A DNA stretch of 18,592 bases, from positions 1 to 18,592 of the forward strand of contig JAVKSL010000056.1 of assembly GCA_039583695.1 (NCBI GenBank), written 5' to 3'. The notes beneath the pieces were generated by a model that made no database searches, had not been told where the DNA came from, and saw only the letters and a list, made by a program, of their open reading frames with translations. The position numbers were made by a program, and so were the translations under genes. This DNA is from JAVKSL01 sp039583695 (GTDB lineage: Bacteria; Actinomycetota; Acidimicrobiia; Acidimicrobiales; JAJPHD01). Of the stretch, positions 13,308 to 18,592 are shown piece by piece (positions within the stretch are counted from its first letter, which is position 1; each line of letters starts with the position of its first letter).

Positions 13308-14223
13308 GCGCATCCCCAATCCGGGCACCCCGCAGCCACGCAGCTGCGGACATTGGTGCGCGGCCCTCCGCGGCCACCTCGACGAGATCGAGGCAACCCT
13401 CGCCGGTCACCACCGAGATTCCCCTGAGGCGCCCCGGCTCGTCGTTGAGCCTGTCGCCGGGGGCGGGGCCGGGGCCGGGGGCGGGGGCGGGGGTGGGGGC
13501 GGGGGCGGGGCCGGGGCGGGCTCGCAGGACCATCAGGCGCCGACCCTGCACCGTCGTCCAAGCCCGCCCGCACCTCACCACCCGGTCAAGCTCAGGGGCC
13601 GGACGCCTCCAGTCAAGATGCAGGTCCTCACGAGCAAGCTTGGCTGCATAGGTCGGCTCTCCCTCCTGCGGCACCGGGGCCCCGAGACTCGCCAGCCCAT
13701 CCGCCAGGCGCTCGACCAGCATCGCGGTCCCCAGCTCCACCAGTCGGCCCCTCAGCTCCTCAGCTGTCTCCCCTGCGCCGATGGCCACCTCCCGGCGGTC
13801 GTACACCGGCCCCGTATCCAGCCCCTCGTCCAACGCCATCAGGCAGACCCCAGTCACCGGGTCGCCCGCCAGGATCGCCCGCTCCACAGGCGCCGCCCCC
13901 CGCCAACGAGGAAGCAAGGAAAAGTGGAGGTTGACCATGGGAACCGCTTCGAGCACCGCAGCCCGGATCAACGCTCCGTACGCCACAACCACGCCCAGCT
14001 CCGCCCCCGAGCCCAGTACCTCCTCAGCCCGGGTGGCAACCGGCAACCCCAGCTCCATGGCAGCCGCCTTCACCGGAGTCGGTTCGACTCCCCGCCCGCG
14101 GCCCCGCCGCCGATCCGGCCGGCTCACCACCACGACCACCTCGTGGCCCGCCTCGACGAGGCAACGCAGCGGAAGCACCGCGTCCGATGGTGTGCCCAGA
14201 AACGCCAGCCGTATCCGGCTCAC
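13291..14223 (-). CDS. fmt: Methionyl-tRNA formyltransferase
   Basis: Formylates Met-tRNAi with 10-formyl-THF. 310 aa, normal overall length. The catalytic domain shows IRLAFLGTPSDAVLPL, GVVVAYGALI, NLHFSLLPRWRGAAPVERAI and GLDTGPV, giving the catalytic triad Asn98, His100 and Asp136. The C-terminal OB-fold domain starts near residue 205 and is interrupted at about 236-256 by a Pro/Ala/Gly stretch before DRLNDEPGRLRGI. The GTG at 14223 is the only sensible start; its SD is weak. It is the first gene of the fmt-rsmB-mog unit and diverges from the cyclophilin gene. Confidence 0.97.
   Translation of the reverse strand: MSRIRLAFLGTPSDAVLPLRCLVEAGHEVVVVVSRPDRRRGRGRGVEPTPVKAAAMELGLPVATRAEEVLGSGAELGVVVAYGALIRAAVLEAVPMVNLHFSLLPRWRGAAPVERAILAGDPVTGVCLMALDEGLDTGPVYDRREVAIGAGETAEELRGRLVELGTAMLVERLADGLASLGAPVPQEGEPTYAAKLAREDLHLDWRRPAPELDRVVRCGRAWTTVQGRRLMVLRARPGPAPAPTPAPAPGPGPAPGDRLNDEPGRLRGISVVTGEGCLDLVEVAAEGRAPMSAAAWLRGARIGDAPVLGT
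13459..13520 (+). other. G-tract array (potential G-quadruplex) in fmt, template strand
   Basis: The plus strand has eleven runs of 3-5 G separated by 1-2 nt within 62 nt. It encodes the Pro/Ala/Gly insertion of Fmt on the other strand, so the mRNA is C-rich and the G-rich strand is the transcription template. The composition far exceeds the usual four-tract G-quadruplex criterion. Confidence 0.8.
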
Positions 14224-14397
14224 GTCCGGCGGCGGTGCAACCCCGGCACGGCTAAAGCGACCACTATCGGTAGATGGCGGGAAATGCCAGCAACAGCAGC
14301 GGATGCAGCCAGTCCAAGCTCACTTGGGAAAAAGCCTCACCCCCTGACTCTAGCTCCTGCACCCACACAAGGGCCGGAACCTGATAGGAAATCGGCC
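14224..14397. other. Divergent intergenic region between fmt and the cyclophilin gene
   Basis: 174 bp. A 5-bp stem with 4-nt loop (ccaag / cttgg, 14314-14327) is followed by a short A-run; on neither strand does it look like a terminator. An SD (AGGAA, 14386-14390) precedes the ATG at 14398 by 7 nt. I could not assign -35/-10 elements with confidence. Confidence 0.45.
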
Positions 14398-15143
14398 ATG
14401 CTCACCCACACCTCGCCACGTCGGCTCATCCCAGGGATCCTCGGCGCGCTGGCAGCCGGCACAGCCCTGGCTGCTTGTGGCGGCCCCCAGGCCCACAATC
14501 CCACCGTGGCGACCGCCGCCCCGACCTCGACAAGCCCCTCGACCAGCCCATCGAGCAGCCCGGGCTCCACTCCACCACTCTCGAATGCAGCTTCACGCCG
14601 GTCAGCGGCGAGAACACTGCGGGCCGGCATCCCGGCCTGCCACCTCAGCCCGGCCCTGGCCCGACCACCGCCACGTTCACCACGTCGGGCGGCAATTTTG
14701 TCATCAAGCTGAATGCGGCCAAGGCTCCGTGCACCACCTCGTCCTTCCGGCACCTGGCTGAGGTGGGATTCTTCAACAACACCCATTGCCATCGCCTCAC
14801 CACGGCGGCCTCGGGCATCTACGTCCTGCAGTGCGGTGACCCCACCGGCACGGGTGCGGGAGGGCCAGGATATACCATCCCCGACGAGAACCTGGCCGGG
14901 GCCACCTACACCACCGGCACGGTGGCGATGGCCAACACTGGAGCGCCTCACAGCGGTGGCAGCCAGTTCTTCATCGTTTACAAGAACAGCCCGCTGCCCC
15001 CCGACTACACCCCGTTTGGCACGGTTACCTCCGGGCTCTCGGTGATCGAGCGGGTAGCGGCGGCCGGCTCAACCCAATCCAACGGACCAGGCGACGGCGC
15101 TCCGAAGATCCCGGTGAGCATCAAGACGGTCAAGATGTCCTGA
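14398..15143 (+). CDS. Lipoprotein cyclophilin-type peptidyl-prolyl isomerase, apparently frameshifted
   Basis: The ATG at 14398 has SD AGGAA 7 nt upstream and opens a lipoprotein signal peptide, MLTHTSPRRLIPGILGALAA, with lipobox LAAC (Cys27), followed by a Ser/Thr/Pro linker up to about 14580. The cyclophilin domain is in the -1 (+2) frame: LECSFTP at about 14580-14600, APCTTSSFRHLAEVGFF, HCHRLTT, VLQCGDPTGTGAGGPGY, AMANTGAPHSGGSQFFIVYK, and stop at 15143. This is the normal architecture of actinobacterial exported cyclophilins, split over two frames, with the crossing within about 14557-14586. One missing base (or two extra) would explain it. It could be a sequencing or assembly error, a real mutation, or, less likely, programmed frameshifting; I see no classical slippery site. 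A cytoplasmic product from GTG 14475 would carry a nonsense N-terminus. If intact, it folds proteins outside the membrane. Confidence 0.85.
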
Positions 15144-15237
15144 GCCCGTCCCCGTAGCCAGCCTCAAACCAGCAGCTCGCCGGTCCGCGCCGTGACGGTT
15201 TCGGTCGGGTGCTCCAGCGCCGCCACAGCCCGCTCAA

Positions 15238-15639
15238 CTACTCTGGGAGGGCCGTGGGGACGTCCACCGCGTACTCGCGCAGCTCGTCCAGGGGCACGAT
15301 CCGCAGAGCCCGCTCGTGCGTCGAGGCAAGCACCACATAGGCAGCAACTCCGTCCCGGTAGGCCCGCCGCCAGTTGTGCGCAGTGACACACCAGCGATCC
15401 CCGGGCACGAGTCCAGGAAAGCCGTACTGCGGCATCGGCGTGGAAAGGTCGTTGCCGATGCGGCGCTGGTGCTCGAGGAACTCCGCGGTCACCACCGCGC
15501 AGATCGTGTGACTGCCCAGGTCCTCCGCGCCGGTATGGCAGCAACCGTCGCGGTAGAAGCCAGTGACCGGGTCGGTGCCACACGGCTCCAGCTCCCCACC
15601 CAGCACGTTGCGCTCGCCCACCCCACCAGTATCACTCAA
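15238..15639 (-). CDS. DUF2237 family protein
   Basis: 133 aa. It has the conserved start (RNVLGGELEPCGTDPVTGF), then YRDGCCHTG, EDLGSHTICAVVTAEFL, GNDLSTPMPQYGFPGLVPGD and RWCVTAHNWRRA, all typical of DUF2237. The five conserved Cys/His-rich positions suggest a small metal- or nucleotide-related fold, but the function is unknown. I chose TTG 15639 (MSDTGGVGERNVLGG), which gives the usual N-terminal length; GTG 15621 is possible. It begins 32 nt after glgB and ends with TAG, facing the cyclophilin gene across 94 bp in which I see no clear terminator. A functional link to glycogen metabolism is not shown. Confidence 0.92.
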   Translation of the reverse strand: MSDTGGVGERNVLGGELEPCGTDPVTGFYRDGCCHTGAEDLGSHTICAVVTAEFLEHQRRIGNDLSTPMPQYGFPGLVPGDRWCVTAHNWRRAYRDGVAAYVVLASTHERALRIVPLDELREYAVDVPTALPE

Positions 15640-15671
15640 AGGGCCATGGTCTTCAAGTAAGTGGAGCGGAT

Positions 15672-17894
15672 TCAGTCTCCAGGCGCCAGCCAGAGCACCC
15701 CGAGGGGTGGGAGGGTGAGCTCTGCCGAGAAAGGCAGCCCGTGCCAACCGACCTCCACTGCCCAGGCCGACCCTCCGTTGCCCACGCCACTACCCCCGTA
15801 GCACAGGGCGTCGGTGTTGAGCACCTCCTGCCAGCGCCCTCCACAGGGGAGCCCGACGCGGTAGCCGTGACGCACCACGGGGGACAGGTTGGCCACGCAC
15901 GCGACCACCGAGGAGCCCGCCAGGCGGAGGAAGGAGAACACGTTGTGCTCGACGTCGGATGCGTCGATCCAGCGGAAGCCCTCCGGCGCCCCGTCGGCCT
16001 CCCACAGGGCGGGCAGGCCCAAATAGGTCCGGTTGAGGTCCCCGACCAGGGCCTTCACCCCCCGGTTGCCCGGGTCGTCGAGCAGGTGCCAGTCCAGGCT
16101 GCGCTCGTGCGACCACTCCCCGCCCTGGGCCAGCTCGTCGCCCATGAAGATCAGCTGCTTGCCCGGGTGCGCCCACATCCAGGCGTAGAGCGCCCGGAGG
16201 TTGGCCAGCTCGGACCAGCGATCGCCGGGCATCTTGGAGATCAGCGAGCCCTTGCCGTGGACCACCTCGTCGTGGCTCAGCGGCAGCACGAAGTTCTCGG
16301 TGAAGGCGTACAGCAGGCCGAAGGTCAGATCGTCGTGGTGGTAGCGGCGGTGGATCGGGTCCTTGGAGAAGTACTCGAGCGTGTCGTGCATCCAGCCCAT
16401 GTTCCACTTGAAGCCGAAGCCCAGACCGCCCAGGTACGTCGGGCGGGAGACAGCCGGCCACGCGGTGGACTCCTCGGCGACGGTGATCACCCCGGGGTGC
16501 TGGGCATAAGCCACCTCGTTGAGCGAGCGAAAGAAAGCCACCGAATCCAGGTTCTCCCGACCCCCGAAGACGTTGGGCACCCACTCCCCCGGCTGGCGCG
16601 AGTAGTCGAGGTACAGCATGGAGGCCACCGCATCCACCCGCAGGCCGTCGATGTGGAACTCGGAGAACCAGTACAGGGCGTTGGCGGTCAGGAAGTTGCG
16701 GACCTCGTTGCGGCCCAGGTTGAACACCAGGGTCCCCCAGTCGGGGTGAGAGCCCTGGCGGGGATCGGCATGCTCGTAGAGAGCCGAGCCGTCGAAGCGG
16801 GCCAGCGCCCAGTCGTCGCGGGGAAAATGAGCTGGCACCCAGTCCACGATCACCCCGATCCCGGCGGCGTGAAAGGCGTCCACCAGCCCACGCAGCGAGT
16901 CAGCATCCCCGTAGCGCGAGGTGGGAGCAAAATAAGACGAGACCTGGTAACCCCAGGACCCCCCAAAGGGGTGCTCGGCGATGGGCATCAGCTCGACATG
17001 AGTGAAACCCATCTCGGCCACGTATGCCGGCAGCGTGGCTGCCAGCTCGCGGTAGGTGAGCACCCGGTCGCCCTCCTCGGGGACCCGCCGCCAAGAGCCC
17101 AGGTGGACCTCGTACACCGACATGGGGCGGCGCCAGTGGACCGACGCCTCCCGTGCGGCCAACCAGGCCGAGTCGGCCCAGGAGTGCGCGCTCGGAGCGC
17201 ATACCACGCTGGAGGTGCCCGGCGGGACCTCGGCTTGGCGAGCCAGCGGATCGGCTTTGAGCAGCAGGTGCCGGTCGGCAGAGAGGATCTCGAACTTGTA
17301 CAGCGCTCCTGGCGACACGCCTGGCACGAACAGCTCCCACACCCCCGAGCTGCCCAGCGAGCGCATGGGGTGCCGCCGTCCGTCCCAGCCGTTGAAGCTG
17401 CCCACCACCCTCACCGAGCGGGCGGTCGGCGCCCACACCGCAAAGGCCGTGCCCGACACCCCCTGATGGGTCCGGTGGTGCGCGCCGAGCGCCTCCCACA
17501 GCGCCCGGTGGCTGCCCTCCCCGATCAGGTGGAGGTCGACCTCGCCGAGGGTGGGCCAGAACCTGTAGGGGTCCTCCTCGACGCTGGAGCTGGATGTGCC
17601 CGAGCCAGCTTCTAAGAATTTGCACTGGAGGCGGTAAGGTCGGTGCCCACCAGCCCCCGATGCGCCCCCGCCGGGCATCTTGGCAAGCGCGGCCTGGAAC
17701 AGCCCTGGCGCCACCTCTTCCATATCCAGCGTCGTGCCGTCCTCGGCCACGAGCGCGACCGCGGCCGCGTCGGGACGCAGCACTCGCACCACCACCCCAC
17801 CGGTAGGGCTCTCGTGCGGCCCCAGCAGCTGGTGCGGGTCGGCGTGCTCACCGGCCAGCAAGCGAGTCTTGCCTTGGTCCCATGTGTCACTCAT
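15672..17894 (-). CDS. glgB: 1,4-alpha-glucan branching enzyme, GH13
   Basis: Introduces alpha-1,6 branches into glycogen or capsular glucan. 740 aa, full-length actinobacterial type with two N-terminal beta domains: residues about 15-110 (DPHQLLGPHESPTGGVVVR) and the CBM48 domain at about 125-235 (FAVWAPTARSVRVVGSFNGW). The GH13 barrel follows: YEVHLGSWRR, GVIVDWVPAHFP, FHIDGLRVDAVASMLYLDYS with nucleophile Asp421, TVAEESTAWP with acid/base Glu474, and LPLSHDEVVHGKGSL with Asp542. The C-terminal beta domain ends PLGVLWLAPGD. ATG 17894 has GAGGGC upstream and overlaps the end of the maltokinase gene by 8 nt. All catalytic residues are present. Confidence 0.98.
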   Translation of the reverse strand: MSDTWDQGKTRLLAGEHADPHQLLGPHESPTGGVVVRVLRPDAAAVALVAEDGTTLDMEEVAPGLFQAALAKMPGGGASGAGGHRPYRLQCKFLEAGSGTSSSSVEEDPYRFWPTLGEVDLHLIGEGSHRALWEALGAHHRTHQGVSGTAFAVWAPTARSVRVVGSFNGWDGRRHPMRSLGSSGVWELFVPGVSPGALYKFEILSADRHLLLKADPLARQAEVPPGTSSVVCAPSAHSWADSAWLAAREASVHWRRPMSVYEVHLGSWRRVPEEGDRVLTYRELAATLPAYVAEMGFTHVELMPIAEHPFGGSWGYQVSSYFAPTSRYGDADSLRGLVDAFHAAGIGVIVDWVPAHFPRDDWALARFDGSALYEHADPRQGSHPDWGTLVFNLGRNEVRNFLTANALYWFSEFHIDGLRVDAVASMLYLDYSRQPGEWVPNVFGGRENLDSVAFFRSLNEVAYAQHPGVITVAEESTAWPAVSRPTYLGGLGFGFKWNMGWMHDTLEYFSKDPIHRRYHHDDLTFGLLYAFTENFVLPLSHDEVVHGKGSLISKMPGDRWSELANLRALYAWMWAHPGKQLIFMGDELAQGGEWSHERSLDWHLLDDPGNRGVKALVGDLNRTYLGLPALWEADGAPEGFRWIDASDVEHNVFSFLRLAGSSVVACVANLSPVVRHGYRVGLPCGGRWQEVLNTDALCYGGSGVGNGGSAWAVEVGWHGLPFSAELTLPPLGVLWLAPGD

Positions 17895-18592
17895 CGCTGA
17901 TGCCCTCGACTCCGAGCAGGGCCTCCAGCGCCCGAGCCGGGATCTCCACCCAGCTGGGCCGGTAAGCCCGCTCGTAAGCCAGCTCGTACGCCGCCTTCTC
18001 GACCTCGAGGGCCGCCAACACCACGTCGAGGCCCTCCGCTGTCCCCGGCATCAGCTCCTCGATGCCGCTGGTGCCCAGGTAGCCCGCCAGGAAGCTGGCC
18101 CGGTTTCGTGCCCGCCAAGCCCCACCCAGGGCCGCGCCGTAGCCAGCCTCGTCAGGGCGCGCCCGGAGCGCCGCAGCAGTGGCGTAATCGAAGCTGCGCA
18201 ACATCCCCGCGACGTCCTTGAGCGCCGAGCGCCGCCTGCGGCGCTCGGCCAGCGGCCGGGCCGGCTCCCCCTCGAAGTCCAGCACGAACCACCCGATGTC
18301 CGTCCGCATCACCTGGCCCAGGTGGTAGTCCCCATGAACCCGTATCGCCACACCAGGACGATCCAGGCGCCGCAAGGCGCCCGTGAGCGCCGCGCCAACG
18401 GCCCGGTCCAGGCCGGCGGCGACGAGCTGGGTGTCCACGTCGTCGGCCCACGAGCCGGCGTCGCCCAGCTCGGTCCCCAGCCCCTCCGCCAGAGCCAGGT
18501 GCAGCTTCGCGGTCATCTCGCCCAGGCGGCGGGCCTCTGGGCCGAAGTCGCCGCCGGCAGCGGCGGCGACTTCGGGACCCAGGACTTGGGAC
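17887..18592 (-). CDS. mak: Maltokinase, C-terminal part (cut by window edge)
   Basis: The frame is open to the right edge; the first visible residues are SQVLGPEVAAAAGG, then ARRLGEMTAKLHLALAEG. It has the aminoglycoside-phosphotransferase-like catalytic core RVHGDYHLGQVMRTDIGWFV with the catalytic Asp in HGDYH, and the metal-binding DFEGEPARPLAERR, then KDVAGMLRSFDYAT and the C-terminal YERAYRPSWVEIPARAL. This matches the Mak/Pep2 family, which phosphorylates maltose to maltose-1-phosphate for GlgE. About 234 residues are visible of a family length near 450. The ATG at 18516 is internal to the conserved domain and not a real start. The 8-nt overlap with glgB indicates one operon of the TreS-Mak-GlgB-GlgE type; TreS and GlgE are not in view. 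Confidence 0.93.
   Translation of the reverse strand, partial: SQVLGPEVAAAAGGDFGPEARRLGEMTAKLHLALAEGLGTELGDAGSWADDVDTQLVAAGLDRAVGAALTGALRRLDRPGVAIRVHGDYHLGQVMRTDIGWFVLDFEGEPARPLAERRRRRSALKDVAGMLRSFDYATAAALRARPDEAGYGAALGGAWRARNRASFLAGYLGTSGIEELMPGTAEGLDVVLAALEVEKAAYELAYERAYRPSWVEIPARALEALLGVEGISDE
18542..18575. repeat. Perfect 15-bp inverted repeat within the maltokinase gene
   Basis: ccgaagtcgccgccg (18542-18556) and its exact complement (18561-18575) are separated by the 4-nt loop gcag. It lies in coding sequence for a Val/Ala/Gly-rich loop. The GC-rich stem would be very stable in RNA or single-stranded DNA. Confidence 0.9.

Noticed and set aside
14311..14330. Possible terminator hairpin (ccaag/cttgg) upstream of the cyclophilin gene
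   Set aside because: Only 5 bp, and in a divergent region where no transcript should end.
13207..14712. 501-codon plus-strand frame opposite fmt
   Set aside because: Its first ~400 codons are antisense to fmt and non-descript; only the last part from the ATG at 14398 (lipoprotein signal peptide) is meaningful.
15741..17615. 624-codon open frame on the plus strand opposite glgB
   Set aside because: It mirrors the glgB coding sequence and shows no domain or repeat; long antisense open frames are expected at this GC content.

Overview
The window is a gene-dense, very GC-rich bacterial chromosome segment carrying almost only core genes. Gene content and order (infC-rpmI-rplT-trmH-kinase-pheS-pheT; fmt-rsmB; ribD-ribE-ribBA-ribH-hisG; a GlgE-type maltokinase next to glgB) point to an actinobacterium. 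An Acidimicrobiia-like lineage is my best guess; that is inference from gene order and protein style, not a database match. GTG and TTG starts are frequent, and most junctions in the minus-strand operons are a few bases apart or overlap.

Layout. (1) Positions 1-5099, minus strand: the translation operon infC, rpmI, rplT, a TrmH/SpoU methyltransferase, a PAS-type histidine kinase, pheS and the start of pheT, which runs off the left edge. (2) Position 5252 onward, plus strand: a small DUF1844-like gene diverging from infC. (3) Positions 10199-5625, minus strand: a riboflavin operon (ribD, ribE, ribBA, ribH) continuing into hisG and a small cold-shock-like protein. (4) Positions 10375-11307, plus strand: a secreted protein of unknown function made of two copies of a four-cysteine unit, closed by a strong hairpin terminator. 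(5) Positions 14223-11372, minus strand: fmt, rsmB and a Mog/MoaB-type gene. (6) Position 14398 onward, plus strand: a lipoprotein cyclophilin whose signal peptide and catalytic domain are in different frames. (7) Positions 18592-15238, minus strand: maltokinase (C-terminal part), glgB and a DUF2237 gene.

How the parts work together. Region 1 supplies initiation factor 3, two 50S proteins, an RNA methyltransferase and phenylalanyl-tRNA synthetase. Region 5 supplies initiator-tRNA formylation and a 16S rRNA m5C methyltransferase. Region 3 makes riboflavin from GTP and ribulose-5-phosphate and also carries the first enzyme of histidine synthesis. Region 7 belongs to alpha-glucan/trehalose metabolism: maltokinase makes maltose-1-phosphate and GlgB branches the glucan.

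The most unusual features are the duplicated four-Cys secreted protein; the recurring in-frame short tandem repeats or low-complexity insertions in otherwise conserved proteins (PheT, L20, RibD, RsmB, Fmt); a probable AUA start codon for infC; and the apparent frameshift in the cyclophilin lipoprotein. I found no tRNA, rRNA, CRISPR array, insertion sequence or phage gene. There is no gene-free stretch over 300 bases.
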